This document shows, piece by piece, positions 15,208-24,748 of a stretch of DNA of 64,000 bases (position 1 is the stretch's first letter; the number at the start of each line of letters is the position of its first letter). A program made the position numbers and the translations under genes. Location of the stretch: contig NZ_JAERQG010000001.1 of assembly GCF_016734805.1 (NCBI RefSeq), positions 186,001 through 250,000 on the forward strand. The letters are read 5' to 3'. The DNA is from Marivirga atlantica. GTDB lineage: Bacteria > Bacteroidota > Bacteroidia > Cytophagales > Cyclobacteriaceae. A model generated the notes under the pieces. That model searched no databases. It was not told the origin of the DNA and saw only the letters and a list, made by a program, of their open reading frames with translations.

Positions 15208-15732
15208 TTATTCGGCATCATCAACTGGTGGCTCAACACCAAGCTTTCTTAATACCATATCAGAGATGTTTCCATTGTCTTCGTCAGCTATATATAACAT
15301 AGCTTCAGCTCTTACTATATGCGTAAATCCATTCTCTTCAGCCACTTTGTCAATAGCATTCTGTATTTTCTCATATAATGGCTCATACAGCTCTTGTTGC
15401 TTTCTCATAATTGATTGCTCAGCATCTTGCTGGAACTTTTGAAGTGACTGCTGCTCAGCTTGTAACTCCATTTCTTTATCAGTTCTAACCTGATCAGTCA
15501 TAGTTGGAGCATTTTGCTGGTACTCAGCTACTTTTTGTTGGAAAGTTTGTACTTTCTGCTGAATAGTATTTGAGAATTGCTTTTCATAAGCCTGAATTTG
15601 TGATTGAACCTCCTTAGATTCAGGCATTAAGCTTAAAACATAGTCAGCATTGGTATATCCAATTTTAACATTTTGTGCGTTTAGGTTTATTGCTAAACCT
15701 AAAGCTAACATGATGATTAAAATCCTTTTCAT
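15208..15732 (-). CDS. OmpH/Skp-family periplasmic chaperone
   Basis: A 174-residue protein with a signal peptide ending LNAQ and a mature part starting VKIGYTNADYVLSLMPESK. It is then almost all coiled coil (about residues 42-125, Gln/Glu-rich), as in Skp, whose trimer holds unfolded outer-membrane proteins with long helical tentacles. It ends with a small beta strand region (FTHIVRAEAMLYIADE) before a variable tail. Second of two skp paralogues directly downstream of bamA, 13 bases after the first; the operon ends here at a strong terminator. Confidence 0.9.
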   Translation of the reverse strand: MKRILIIMLALGLAINLNAQNVKIGYTNADYVLSLMPESKEVQSQIQAYEKQFSNTIQQKVQTFQQKVAEYQQNAPTMTDQVRTDKEMELQAEQQSLQKFQQDAEQSIMRKQQELYEPLYEKIQNAIDKVAEENGFTHIVRAEAMLYIADEDNGNISDMVLRKLGVEPPVDDAE

Positions 15733-15745
15733 TCTTCGTCTAAAT

Positions 15746-16285
15746 TTAATTTTTGTTTAAGTCGTTATCATCTATTAATCCAAGCTCTTCAAGAACAATA
15801 TCCGTATAGTCATGAATTGGGTCAGTATAAATCATGATTAATTCACCTGCCTTGTCAAAAACTATCTGTAATCGTTCTTTCTTAGCCACTATTTCAACCG
15901 CTTCAAAAACTTTATCTTGAACGGGTTTTACTAATTCTTTTTTCTTTAGAAAAAACAAACCATCAAAGCCGAAAACCTTTTTCTGATAAGCTTTAACTTC
16001 ACTTTCTTTCTTCTGAATTTCCTTAAGTCTTTGTTCTTTCAACTCTTTCGTTAAAAGTACTTCTTCAGCTTTCAATTCAGCATACATAGATTCTATTTCC
16101 TTACGCATACTTTGAATTTCCTGCTGCCAGGCATCAGATAAATCCTCTATTTCTTGTTGTGCCTCTTTATACTCCGGCATTTTGCTCAAAATGAACTTTG
16201 AATCAACATAGCCAAATTTTTGAGCCATTACCATTTGTGATGGAAGCAAAAGTACAATGCTTAAAGCTAGAAACACAAATCTCAT
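15746..16285 (-). CDS. OmpH/Skp-family periplasmic chaperone
   Basis: A 179-residue Skp paralogue: signal peptide ending VMAQ, then KFGYVDSKFILSKMPEYKEA, a charged Glu/Lys-rich coiled coil (about 45-110) and a C-terminal core strand RLQIVFDKAGELIMIY. It is 5 bases downstream of bamA. A tandem pair of skp-like genes after bamA is the usual Bacteroidota arrangement and supports a role in delivering outer-membrane proteins to the BAM complex. The two paralogues differ clearly in composition (Gln-rich versus Lys/Glu-rich coil), so they may have separate clients. Confidence 0.9.
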   Translation of the reverse strand: MRFVFLALSIVLLLPSQMVMAQKFGYVDSKFILSKMPEYKEAQQEIEDLSDAWQQEIQSMRKEIESMYAELKAEEVLLTKELKEQRLKEIQKKESEVKAYQKKVFGFDGLFFLKKKELVKPVQDKVFEAVEIVAKKERLQIVFDKAGELIMIYTDPIHDYTDIVLEELGLIDDNDLNKN

Positions 16286-16290
16286 ACCAA

Positions 16291-18939
16291 TTATCTAATT
16301 TGATTACCTATAGTAAAGTGGATTTGTCCTCCACTGATAACATTTGAGCCGTCAAGCTTGTCAAATCCATAGCCCCAATCAATACCAATAGTCCCGAACG
16401 CTGGCATAAAGATACGAGCACCCACACCGGCTGAACGCTTAAGGTTATAAGGGTTATATTCATTAAAATTCGCCCAGTTATTACCTGCTTCTCCAAATCC
16501 TAACACATAGATAGTAGCCGATGGATTTAGAGATATTGGGTAACGCAGTTCCATTACAAACTTGTTGTAAATTGTTCCGCCACTTAATCGAGTTGGTTCA
16601 GGACTTTCTCCAGAGCTAACATATTCCACAGGGCTCAGAGAGTTGTCCTCATATCCTCTTAAGCCAATAATATCACTTCCTAATAAGAAGTTCTGGCCTC
16701 CTAAACCTGATCCTCCAAGAATAAACCTTTCAAACGGACCAACACTCACACCACTCTTGTAATTATTAATAATCCCAAAGTTCGCCCTTGTATTAATCAC
16801 TAAATCTCCGATGATTTTATTAAAGAATGAAGCATCAAACATCCATTTATTATACTCCACCCACTTAATACTTCTTTCAAAAGAAACCTCATTGTAGTTT
16901 AGATTATTAAACGTACTGTAAGGAGGCGTTAATGAAATTGCTAAGCTTATGTTAGAACCACTTCTTGGGAATATAGGGTTATCAACACTATTTCTAGCAA
17001 TGGTTGTTTTAAATATAACATTGTTAGCCTCACAAGTTGCACAGCCTAAAGATCTTCCGTAGTTATTTAAGTTATATCTTGAGTATTCTAAAGTATTGGC
17101 AAGAGTAAAGAATTGATCTGGCCACTGAAGTCTTCTTGACAATGTGACATACCCTCTAGAAATTCTGAATGAACCTCTTGCTGGCGCACTTAAATCTCTA
17201 TAATCTATTTGCCCAATAAAAGAATAGCTACCACCAACAGTTAGCGCATTTGGTTTTTTACCACCTAACCATGGTTCAGTAAAAGAGGCATTATAACTCT
17301 GGTATTGTCTACCATTAGCCTGAAATTGTAATGAAAGTACTTGTCCGTCTCCAACTGGTAGCGGATCCCAATTACCAAAGTCTAAGAAATTACCCAAAGA
17401 GAAGTTATTAAATGTAATACCCAAACTACCTACAAAACCAATCTGGCCTCCCCAACCACCTGAAAGTTGAACCTGATCATTAGAAACTTCTTCTAACTCC
17501 CAATTGATATCCACCGTTCCATCTGCTGCATTAGGTACAGGAACCGGATTAACAGTTTCAGGATTAAAATAACCAAGTTGAGAAAGACGTCTGGTAGTTT
17601 CAATTAAATCTCTTCTAGAGAAGTATTCACCAGGTATTGTCTGAAGTTCTCTTATAATTACGTGATCATTCGTTCTGGTATTTCCAGAAATATTTACTTC
17701 ACTAATAGTAGCCTTACTACCTTCATAAATTCGCATTTCTACATCAATGGAATCACTATCTACTTTTACTTCAACAGGAGTTACATTAAAAAATAAATAA
17801 CCATTATCCATGTAAAGAGAGGTGATGTCTCCACCTACAGGATCATAATTAAGTTTTCTTTGAATTTTTTCTAAGTCGTAAACATCACCTTTTTCAATGC
17901 TCAATATTCTATCTAATATCTCATCATTGTAAGTGAAGTTACCGCTCCAATCAATATCTCTAAAATAATACTTCTGACCCTCATTAATTCCTATTTCGAT
18001 AGATATTCCATTTTTATCAGTGTAGATACTGTCATAAGTTATTTCTGCATCTCTGTAACCTTTGCTATTATAAAAATCAATAACTGTATTTTTGTCATTC
18101 TTATATTCTGATCTTACCAGTTTAGATGACTTGAAGAAGTTAACATTTACATGTTCTCCTAAATAGTCAAGTAAGGTGATATGGTTAACTGAGTCTTGTT
18201 TTGTAAAAAACTTGAACCAGTCTTTAGGTGAAGAATGAATAGCTCTTGAAACAATATCTTCGAAAAGAGTAAAGTGCAGCTTTTCATGGGTTTCTTTCAT
18301 TTTAGAACGTAATCTACGATCACCAAAAGCTTCATTACCTACAAAGTAAATATCAGTGATTTTGACTTTGCTCCCTTTATCTACTTTGAAAATAAGCTCA
18401 ACTCCATTACCAATTAGCGTATCTGCCTTTTGACGTGAATCAACCTTTACATTTAGAAACCCCTTGCCTTTATAAAAATCTATAATATTAAGCTCAGCAT
18501 TCTTTACTGATGCATCTGTTAAAATTCTACCTTTTACTAAACTGATCTCATCAGAAAGTTCTGTTACTTTAGCTTTCTTAACGCCTTCAAAAGTGTACTT
18601 TGTTAGTCTTGGTCTTTCGAGTAAATCGAGGATCAACTTGATTTTACCCTCCTCAATTACTTCGTATAATACAGTTACATCAGAAAATAAACCTTGTCTC
18701 CAAAGTTTTTTGATAGCAAATGAAATATCATCACCAGGTATATCTACCCTATCACCAACCTTAATTCCTGTTATAGAAATAACGGCTCCTTCATCAAGGT
18801 ACTCTAAGCCTCTGGCTTCAATTTCCGCCACTTCGTATTTTCGAGGTGTATTATAATTCAAAGCACTGCTACTCTGAGCAGAAGCAGAAGTGACAGTACC
18901 AATAATTACTACAAAAAATAACCCTAATAATTTCTTCAT
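16291..18939 (-). CDS. bamA: Outer-membrane protein assembly factor BamA
   Basis: An 882-residue Omp85 protein. The signal peptide ends SASAQ, the periplasmic POTRA domains occupy about residues 30-430, and the C-terminal 16-strand barrel about 470-882. The lid-loop motif is visible as GLRGYEDNS, and the POTRA repeats show GxxVDIPGDD and KGFLNVKV-type strands. At 882 residues it is longer than E. coli BamA (810), as usual in the phylum. It inserts beta-barrel proteins into the outer membrane. Its ATG overlaps the uppS stop by 4 bases, and two skp genes follow, so the unit couples murein-lipid carrier synthesis with outer-membrane assembly. Confidence 0.96.
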   Translation of the reverse strand: MKKLLGLFFVVIIGTVTSASAQSSSALNYNTPRKYEVAEIEARGLEYLDEGAVISITGIKVGDRVDIPGDDISFAIKKLWRQGLFSDVTVLYEVIEEGKIKLILDLLERPRLTKYTFEGVKKAKVTELSDEISLVKGRILTDASVKNAELNIIDFYKGKGFLNVKVDSRQKADTLIGNGVELIFKVDKGSKVKITDIYFVGNEAFGDRRLRSKMKETHEKLHFTLFEDIVSRAIHSSPKDWFKFFTKQDSVNHITLLDYLGEHVNVNFFKSSKLVRSEYKNDKNTVIDFYNSKGYRDAEITYDSIYTDKNGISIEIGINEGQKYYFRDIDWSGNFTYNDEILDRILSIEKGDVYDLEKIQRKLNYDPVGGDITSLYMDNGYLFFNVTPVEVKVDSDSIDVEMRIYEGSKATISEVNISGNTRTNDHVIIRELQTIPGEYFSRRDLIETTRRLSQLGYFNPETVNPVPVPNAADGTVDINWELEEVSNDQVQLSGGWGGQIGFVGSLGITFNNFSLGNFLDFGNWDPLPVGDGQVLSLQFQANGRQYQSYNASFTEPWLGGKKPNALTVGGSYSFIGQIDYRDLSAPARGSFRISRGYVTLSRRLQWPDQFFTLANTLEYSRYNLNNYGRSLGCATCEANNVIFKTTIARNSVDNPIFPRSGSNISLAISLTPPYSTFNNLNYNEVSFERSIKWVEYNKWMFDASFFNKIIGDLVINTRANFGIINNYKSGVSVGPFERFILGGSGLGGQNFLLGSDIIGLRGYEDNSLSPVEYVSSGESPEPTRLSGGTIYNKFVMELRYPISLNPSATIYVLGFGEAGNNWANFNEYNPYNLKRSAGVGARIFMPAFGTIGIDWGYGFDKLDGSNVISGGQIHFTIGNQIR

Positions 18940-19664
18940 TCACTTAATACTTTTCCAAACCTTCTTTCTCGCATGAGATAATTTTCCAATGCCCCGTGTA
19001 AATGTTGCTTGCGGAAATCAGGCCATAGAACGTCTGTAATATAAATTTCGGTATATGCCATTTGCCAAAGCATAAAATTGCTAATTCTATACTCCCCACT
19101 AGTTCTGATTAATAACTCAGGATCAGGAACTCCTTTTGTTGATAAATATTGCTCAATAAGAGCATTATCTATTTCGTTAGCAGCAACTTTATTTGCTTTT
19201 ACTTCTTGGGCAATCTTTTGAGTTGCTTGAAGTAAATCCCACTTGCCACTATAATTTAATGCCAGAATTAGATTGAGTCCTGTATTGTTTTTTGTTTGCT
19301 CTATAGCTGTACTCAATTCATTAAAACACTTTGTCGGTAAATTTTCTATATCACCTATTGATGTTAACCTTACATTATTCTCTTGTAAAGTCTTCATTTC
19401 AGATTTGATAGTACTTACTAAAAGCTGCATTAAAGCATCAACCTCTCTTTTTGGTCTCCCCCAGTTTTCAGTAGAAAAGGCATACAGACTCAAATGATCA
19501 ATTTCTAATTCAGCACAACCTTCAACAACATCACGAACAGCCTTTATAGCACTTTTATGCCCAAACACTCGTGCTGCTCCCTGCTTTTTAGCCCATCTCC
19601 CATTGCCGTCCATAATAACGGCTACGTGTTTTGGTAAATTGCTTTTGTCAAATTCTTTTTCCAT
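18936..19664 (-). CDS. uppS: Undecaprenyl diphosphate synthase (cis-prenyltransferase)
   Basis: Makes the C55 lipid carrier for peptidoglycan and surface glycans from farnesyl diphosphate and isopentenyl diphosphates. The 242-residue length is standard. The catalytic P-loop-like VIMDGNGRWAKK contains the essential Asp, followed by GHKSA, the FSTENW motif and the C-terminal DPELLIRTSGEYRISNFMLW. All conserved residues appear present. The stop codon overlaps the bamA start by 4 bases. Upstream lie two beta-barrel genes on the same strand. Confidence 0.97.
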   Translation of the reverse strand: MEKEFDKSNLPKHVAVIMDGNGRWAKKQGAARVFGHKSAIKAVRDVVEGCAELEIDHLSLYAFSTENWGRPKREVDALMQLLVSTIKSEMKTLQENNVRLTSIGDIENLPTKCFNELSTAIEQTKNNTGLNLILALNYSGKWDLLQATQKIAQEVKANKVAANEIDNALIEQYLSTKGVPDPELLIRTSGEYRISNFMLWQMAYTEIYITDVLWPDFRKQHLHGALENYLMRERRFGKVLSE

Positions 19665-19749
19665 GCAACTGGTGCCCTCTGAAAATTAGGCCGCAAGGTA
19701 CAAAAATCATTGAAATTTATAAACTAGAAAGGCAAAGTATATAGTTCAA

Positions 19750-20466
19750 TTATTTAGACAATGGAACGGGACAATCAACCTGCCAAAAAGTATAGCTAAT
19801 AGCAAGACCCGCGAAGTAATACCAATCATTATCATTCCAGTTGTCAAATTGAAAAGTGCTATTTCTCTTATCAGTTATCTCTTCTTCAGAAATATTATCG
19901 AGGTAATCGTAAAAAGTTTTTCTTCCAGCAAACTCAAAGTGAATAGTCCACAGCGGACTGAAATTATACTTTATGCCAATGCTAAGAGGGAGCATTAACT
20001 GAATATCACTGTATGTAGCGTTTTTATCAGCTCTATTAATTAGAAAGAAACCAGCACCAAAGCCTATATAGGGCGTGAAGTCAGCAATTGCTCTATCATT
20101 TCTAAAATCCAAAAACTCGTATTGTACTTGAAATGACACCTCAGTATTAAACTCATTAAATGAATAATTTCGAGCACTTGATAAAGCATCAACGGACTTT
20201 CCCTGATCTGACCCTTTAATTCTGCCAGCCGCTAACATTAACTTACTGGACCAACCTTTTTTAAATGTTTTGGAGTAAAAAATATGTCCTCCTATGGTTT
20301 GGTTGGCTAAATTATAGGTTCTAACTAAATCACCTGTATAATTAAATGATGATATGCCACCGCCAATCTCTTTAGACTGAGAAAAGCCTCTAAATGATGA
20401 AGAAACAACGAAAATTAAAGTAAGTATTAAAAAAGACGTGCTCTTAAGCCTATTAATAAGCATCAT
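19750..20466 (-). CDS. Outer-membrane beta-barrel protein (DUF6089-like)
   Basis: A 238-residue exported protein with a signal peptide ending FSQ and a mature start KEIGGGISSFNYTGDL, then alternating amphipathic strands and an aromatic end (YYFAGLAISYTFW). This suits an eight-to-ten-stranded barrel. A related protein is encoded 3 bases upstream, and both share features such as ISFxYTGD or LNYFGDIA near the start and TxYLDD or YDYLDN near the C-terminus. Such pairs lie next to uppS-bamA in many Bacteroidota and are catalogued as DUF6089; I recall this rather than having searched. Function unknown. Confidence 0.75.
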   Translation of the reverse strand: MMLINRLKSTSFLILTLIFVVSSSFRGFSQSKEIGGGISSFNYTGDLVRTYNLANQTIGGHIFYSKTFKKGWSSKLMLAAGRIKGSDQGKSVDALSSARNYSFNEFNTEVSFQVQYEFLDFRNDRAIADFTPYIGFGAGFFLINRADKNATYSDIQLMLPLSIGIKYNFSPLWTIHFEFAGRKTFYDYLDNISEEEITDKRNSTFQFDNWNDNDWYYFAGLAISYTFWQVDCPVPLSK

Positions 20467-20469
20467 AAA

Positions 20470-21696
20470 TTATCTGAACTTTGCACCTCTAACGAATCCT
20501 CCTCCTAAAATGTATGTCAAACTTATATTTGTTACGATGTAAATATCATTTTCAGCACCACCATCTCCTCTATTGTTGAAGGTTCTTTCTGCGGGGCCTC
20601 CTGGCCAACCATAGCCAGCAGCTCTTCTGTAAACTATAGGATACTCAGAATTTGATTCGTTGACATTAACTCTATCTGTATAAGTTGCTTGAGTAATACT
20701 TCCGAAATCTTCTCCACTAAACTGATTAGACATATCTGACATAGCAAAAGCAACCAGATTATCATTCTCTTGTCCATTCTCCAAGAAATCACCTAAATCA
20801 ACATATCTTCCACTCACATCGTCTAAATAATCCGTAAATGTATATCTAAAACTAAATTCTAAACCTAGATCAATATTGTTAGTCAGTTTATATCTAGCTC
20901 CAATACCAAGCGGTATTACTATCTGAAACCTGCTATAAGGATCTGGAAGATCATGATTATATAAAGTATCATATCGTGCTCTCTGCGCTGCAGTAAAATT
21001 CTGTCCCTCTGTACCCAACTCTCTTAAAGAAACCCATTCTCCAGCATTCTCAAGCTCAATATATCTAGGACTACTACCTCCTTGAAAGTCTTCCGGATTA
21101 TCAACTATAAAAGCATCTGTTGTTGCAAAATTAGGGACCTGTCCTTTAGGGTTATGATAGATGATACCTAATCCTCCGAAAGCATAAATATTCAAAATCG
21201 GTCTTGAGGCAAATCTTCCTCCGTGCTTAAAAATATCTACCTGACCTGTTAATGACAATTCCAGTATATCATTCCTGAAAGAAAGGTTTCTCAGGTATCT
21301 ATTGGCATTTTCCTGATTAAAATTCTTTGTTCCTATTGTTTCCTGATCGCTTGCTTGGAGTCTACCCCACATGAAATTGGCTCTCCAAGAAAATCTATCA
21401 CCGAACTTTTGTTTCAAGAAAATATTAAAGCCAGGACGGGTAAATGAAATATCAGTACTAAAAGTTGATGGTCTTGGTGCTATATCGCCAAAATAATTTA
21501 GCGCATTAATGCCACCCCCTATTGCAAAATAAGTTATCTCCGGATTAAAAGCACGTTTAGAACCAGAGAAAGAACCAATCTTTCTGCTGCTCTTACGTCT
21601 CTTATTTCTACCACCAAACAATTGTGCATCAGCTGATTCTGGTAAAACCATCATTGCTGACATTACAATACTAAAGAGTAATATTACTTTTCTCAT
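20470..21696 (-). CDS. Outer-membrane beta-barrel protein (DUF6089-like), larger paralogue
   Basis: A 408-residue exported protein. After the signal peptide (ending ADAQ) comes a basic patch GGRNKRRKSSRK, then beta-barrel sequence starting YFAIGGGINALNYFGDIA. Compared with its neighbour it carries long loop insertions (about residues 190-265 and 305-385). The conserved C-terminal half shows LGLEFSFRYTFTDYLDD, alignable with FEFAGRKTFYDYLDN in the downstream paralogue. First gene of the OMP-uppS-bamA run after nadK. The role is unknown; envelope biogenesis is inferred from neighbours. Confidence 0.75.
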   Translation of the reverse strand: MRKVILLFSIVMSAMMVLPESADAQLFGGRNKRRKSSRKIGSFSGSKRAFNPEITYFAIGGGINALNYFGDIAPRPSTFSTDISFTRPGFNIFLKQKFGDRFSWRANFMWGRLQASDQETIGTKNFNQENANRYLRNLSFRNDILELSLTGQVDIFKHGGRFASRPILNIYAFGGLGIIYHNPKGQVPNFATTDAFIVDNPEDFQGGSSPRYIELENAGEWVSLRELGTEGQNFTAAQRARYDTLYNHDLPDPYSRFQIVIPLGIGARYKLTNNIDLGLEFSFRYTFTDYLDDVSGRYVDLGDFLENGQENDNLVAFAMSDMSNQFSGEDFGSITQATYTDRVNVNESNSEYPIVYRRAAGYGWPGGPAERTFNNRGDGGAENDIYIVTNISLTYILGGGFVRGAKFR

Positions 21697-21721
21697 TATG
21701 CGAAGTATCGATATTAAACCT

Positions 21722-21729
21722 CAAAAATA
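21722..21729 (-). promoter_or_regulatory. Possible -7 element upstream of the OMP-uppS-bamA genes
   Basis: TATTTTTG on the minus strand matches the Bacteroidota -7 consensus TAnnTTTG, 25 bases before the start codon at 21696. No well-spaced TTG (-33) element was found, so support is modest. Confidence 0.35.
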
Positions 21730-21755
21730 AGACAAATATTTTAATTAAATGAAAA

Positions 21756-22631
21756 TCAATTCCTTAAATCCAATCCCCAGTTTAATTTTTGCCTTAATGT
21801 ATCGAAGTAATTAGAATAACTAAACGTAACAAGTTTTGCTTGAAAATCCTCCTTTCTTACGGTCAACTTTACATCATTATCGACAGACTCCGATTTTGAA
21901 TCGAGGGATACAAGAAACTTGTTGCTTCTACTTTCTATTTTAAAGGTAATTTCGCTCTGATCTGAAACGATAAGAGGGCGAACATTTAAATTATGCGCAC
22001 TTACAGGAGTAATTATAAAATTGTTAGAATGTGGCAAAACTATTGGACCACCACAACTTAAAGAATAGCCAGTTGATCCCGTAGGCGTAGCAACGATTAA
22101 ACCGTCCGCCCAGTAAGAATTAAGATAATCTCCATCTACATAAGTATGCACTGTAATCATAGAAGATGAATCGGTCTTCAGGATACCAAATTCATTTAAA
22201 GCAAAATCAATATCTTGAAAAATAGGTCTGTTTGACTCCATTTTTATTAGAGTTCTTGCATCTATTTTATAGTTTCTATTTAAAAGATCCGTTAAAGCCT
22301 GCTCAATTTTTTCTTTTGGAGTGGTTGCCAGAAACCCGAGCCTACCGGTATTAATGCCCAAAATTGGAATTTCAGCATTTCCAACCATTGAAACTGCCTC
22401 GAGTAAAGTTCCGTCACCACCAAGACTGATTAGGAAGTCTACGTCATCGGAAGAGGTGATTTTGTCGAAACTTGAGCACTTTTCGCACTCAGGGAAGGTG
22501 TCAATAAAACTATTTATAGATAAATTTGAAATGCGCAATTCAGCATCTGCTGCAAGGAGAAAATCAAGTACTTTCTTAATATATGGCTCTACTTCTTTAT
22601 TAAAAACTTTTCCGTGGAGTGCAATCTTCAT
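21756..22631 (-). CDS. nadK: NAD kinase
   Basis: Phosphorylates NAD to NADP using ATP in the cytoplasm. The 291-residue protein has the diagnostic GGDGTLLEA motif, the NE/D region (DFALNEFGILK), and the glycine-rich TGSTGYSLSCGGPIV stretch followed by the C-terminal PIxPHNLNVRPL-type segment (ITPVSAHNLNVRPL). All expected for the family. It is 3 bases downstream of the CBS-domain gene, and the next gene on the strand is 59 bases away with a possible promoter. Confidence 0.96.
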   Translation of the reverse strand: MKIALHGKVFNKEVEPYIKKVLDFLLAADAELRISNLSINSFIDTFPECEKCSSFDKITSSDDVDFLISLGGDGTLLEAVSMVGNAEIPILGINTGRLGFLATTPKEKIEQALTDLLNRNYKIDARTLIKMESNRPIFQDIDFALNEFGILKTDSSSMITVHTYVDGDYLNSYWADGLIVATPTGSTGYSLSCGGPIVLPHSNNFIITPVSAHNLNVRPLIVSDQSEITFKIESRSNKFLVSLDSKSESVDNDVKLTVRKEDFQAKLVTFSYSNYFDTLRQKLNWGLDLRN

Positions 22632-22634
22632 ATA

Positions 22635-23294
22635 TCAAGCATCTAAATAACGCATCAATAAATCTAGCCGTTCTTTATCATTGCTTGTGTTAACGGCTTC
22701 GTGATATTTGGCAATAACCTTATAATCAAACCTTTCAAGAGTGGCGATAATGTGCGTTAAATCTTCTCTATTAATTTTTAATGTGAGTCTGAATTTAGAA
22801 AAATCATTTTTATCAACATTTATGCTGGAACCAAGTATTTGTGCATCATTTGACTCAATAAGTCTACTAATTTCACTGAGCGAATAATCTAATTGATTAA
22901 TTGATAATACAATTATACCGCCAGAACTTTGAATGAATGCTGATTGCGAAAAAACGGAAAGTAAATCAGACAGAATGAGCAATCCTTTATAGGTACCATC
23001 ATCATTTAAAACTGCTACACTTTGAAAATCATAATCTGTAGCTTTTTTAACTGCATCATATATATGCTGATGTTGCAAAATGAAACATTCTTTACCATCC
23101 AGATAATATTCGCCAACAGTTTTTGAAGCATCGTTTTCATCCAAAATAGCTCCTTCCGATAAAAAACCTAGAAATTTTTGGTTGTCAACTACTGGTAAAT
23201 ACTCTAAACGTAATTCTTCCATCCATATGAGTGCTTTAGCAGCATCATCGGTCCCTTTTAAAGGTGGAATCATATCGTTTATTAGGTCGAGCAT
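22635..23294 (-). CDS. CBS-domain protein
   Basis: A 219-residue cytoplasmic protein. Two CBS motifs occupy about residues 1-60 (LRLEYLPVVDNQKFLGFLSE) and 72-130 (DFQSVAVLNDDGTYKGLLIL), forming one Bateman module. A C-terminal region of about 80 residues (GGIIVLSINQLDYSLSEISR) looks ACT-like. Bateman modules bind adenosyl nucleotides and regulate partner enzymes. Its position directly before nadK (3-bp gap) suggests sensing of an adenine nucleotide, but this is speculative. The start overlaps the hydrolase stop by one base. Confidence 0.85.
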   Translation of the reverse strand: MLDLINDMIPPLKGTDDAAKALIWMEELRLEYLPVVDNQKFLGFLSEGAILDENDASKTVGEYYLDGKECFILQHQHIYDAVKKATDYDFQSVAVLNDDGTYKGLLILSDLLSVFSQSAFIQSSGGIIVLSINQLDYSLSEISRLIESNDAQILGSSINVDKNDFSKFRLTLKINREDLTHIIATLERFDYKVIAKYHEAVNTSNDKERLDLLMRYLDA

Positions 23295-24058
23295 TAGTTA
23301 GCTAGTATAGCTTCATTTTTTAAAAATGTATCCAAATATTCATTAAACTCCTCAGGTTTTTCCATCATTGGCGCATGACAACATTTATCAATAAACCTTA
23401 ACGTGGTATTAGGTATTAATTTATCAAACTCATGCGCTACCATAGGTGGGGTGATAGTATCGTTAAGTCCCCAAACTAATAAAGTAGGCGCTTTAATTTT
23501 TGTTATTTCTTTAGCCATGTTATGTCTTTGAGCTGACTTAGCAATGGCTACAATACGCATACATTTTGGAATGCTTTTAGTAGTTTCAAAAACTTCATCA
23601 ACTAACTCTTTAGTGGCCGTTTTTGGATCATAGAAAGTGTAAGCTACTCTTTCTTTAATATAATCATAACTTCCTCTTTTTGGGAAAGAACCACCCATAG
23701 TATTTTCAAATAAGCCAGAACTTCCTGTGAGTACAAGTCTTTTAATTTGTTCCGGATGTCTTAAGGTGTATATCAAAGCAACGTGCCCGCCAAGAGAATT
23801 TCCTATTAAAGTCATTTGATCAAGGCCCATCATATCAACAAAGCCTTCGGTAAAATCAGTAAGTGCATCAAGCCCTGCCTTTTTAATTGGCATTTCATAA
23901 ATTGGTAGCAAAGGGATGAGCACTCTATATTCCTGAGAAAATTTTCCTACTACGCTCTCCCAGTTACTAAGTGCACCGAACAACCCATGTAATAATACTA
24001 ATGGTTCTCCCTGACCCTCATCGATAAAACTATATTCTCCTTTTTTATGAATTTTCAT
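23294..24058 (-). CDS. Alpha/beta-fold hydrolase
   Basis: A 254-residue soluble hydrolase with HGLFGALSNW as oxyanion-hole region, nucleophile elbow GNSLGGH (Ser), an acidic residue in WGLNDTITPP and the catalytic His in KCCHAPMMEKP. Similar small hydrolases include MhpC/BioH-type esterases. The substrate cannot be told. It is the first gene of the hydrolase-CBS-nadK run; the 99-bp upstream gap holds a 12-bp direct repeat. Confidence 0.88.
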   Translation of the reverse strand: MKIHKKGEYSFIDEGQGEPLVLLHGLFGALSNWESVVGKFSQEYRVLIPLLPIYEMPIKKAGLDALTDFTEGFVDMMGLDQMTLIGNSLGGHVALIYTLRHPEQIKRLVLTGSSGLFENTMGGSFPKRGSYDYIKERVAYTFYDPKTATKELVDEVFETTKSIPKCMRIVAIAKSAQRHNMAKEITKIKAPTLLVWGLNDTITPPMVAHEFDKLIPNTTLRFIDKCCHAPMMEKPEEFNEYLDTFLKNEAILAN

Positions 24059-24065
24059 GCTAATA

Positions 24066-24152
24066 AGTTTCTATTCCTCCTGAAACAGATGCTCTATTCA
24101 GGAAACGGAACAATGTATTAAATGTTAAATATATTAAAATAGTTTCTATTCC
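24066..24152. repeat. 12-bp direct repeat flanking the hydrolase upstream region
   Basis: AGTTTCTATTCC occurs at 24066-24077 and again at 24141-24152, framing most of the gap between pabA and the hydrolase gene. Between them lies a weak CCTGAA / TTCAGG hairpin. It could mark a lost small insertion or protein-binding sites, or be chance. Confidence 0.3.
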
Positions 24153-24157
24153 GAATA

Positions 24158-24748
24158 TTAGGCCAGCTCGATGGCTACTTCTCTTTCAACTAATCTTAGC
24201 CAATTTTCTAAAATTAACAATCCATGTTGGGTAAGAGCAGCTTCAGGATGGTATTGAATACCATAGATAGCTAATTCTTTGTGTTTTAGCATCATATTTT
24301 CTCCTTCTGCTGTTTCGGCTAAAGCAATTAGTTCACCTTCTCCTGCACATGAAACAACCAGAGAATGGTATCTTACAACCTGCCAGGTTGAAGGTAATTT
24401 ATCAAAAATTCTATCACTTAATATTGAAAAAACATTAGAGATTTTTCCATGCATAGGCTTTATTGCCTTATGTACCTCATAACCAAAGTGCTGTGCAATA
24501 GCCTGATGTCCAAGGCATATTCCCAAAATTGGAAGTTTATTCTTATAGTGTTTTATGTAATCTAACAAATATCCGGCTTCATCCGGTTTTCCAGGGCCGG
24601 GACTCAACACAAGAGCTTTAAAATCCAAATCCGGAATATCAGCGATTGAAGTATCATTTTTAACCACAACACATTCTTCTCCCAGCTGCTCAAAATAATC
24701 GACCAGATTAAAGGTAAATGAATCATAATTATCAATAATAAGCAGCAT
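24158..24748 (-). CDS. Anthranilate/aminodeoxychorismate synthase glutamine amidotransferase subunit
   Basis: A 196-residue class I glutamine amidotransferase that supplies ammonia to TrpE or PabB. Seen are NYDSFTFNLVDYFEQ at the start, oxyanion LSPGPGKPDEAG, nucleophile GICLGHQAIAQ (Cys), and the His-Glu pair YGIQYHPEAALT. Length matches TrpG/PabA. The gene lies after yqeY and cvpA with no trp or pab partner in the window, so tryptophan versus folate synthesis cannot be decided. The start codon follows the cvpA stop directly. Confidence 0.92.
   Translation of the reverse strand: MLLIIDNYDSFTFNLVDYFEQLGEECVVVKNDTSIADIPDLDFKALVLSPGPGKPDEAGYLLDYIKHYKNKLPILGICLGHQAIAQHFGYEVHKAIKPMHGKISNVFSILSDRIFDKLPSTWQVVRYHSLVVSCAGEGELIALAETAEGENMMLKHKELAIYGIQYHPEAALTQHGLLILENWLRLVEREVAIELA

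Noticed and set aside
15150-15242. 31-codon upstream extension of the LD-carboxypeptidase frame
   Set aside because: It overlaps the second skp gene and a clear terminator, and the family alignment begins near PKISPKPLKQHD; the ATG at 15149 is preferred.
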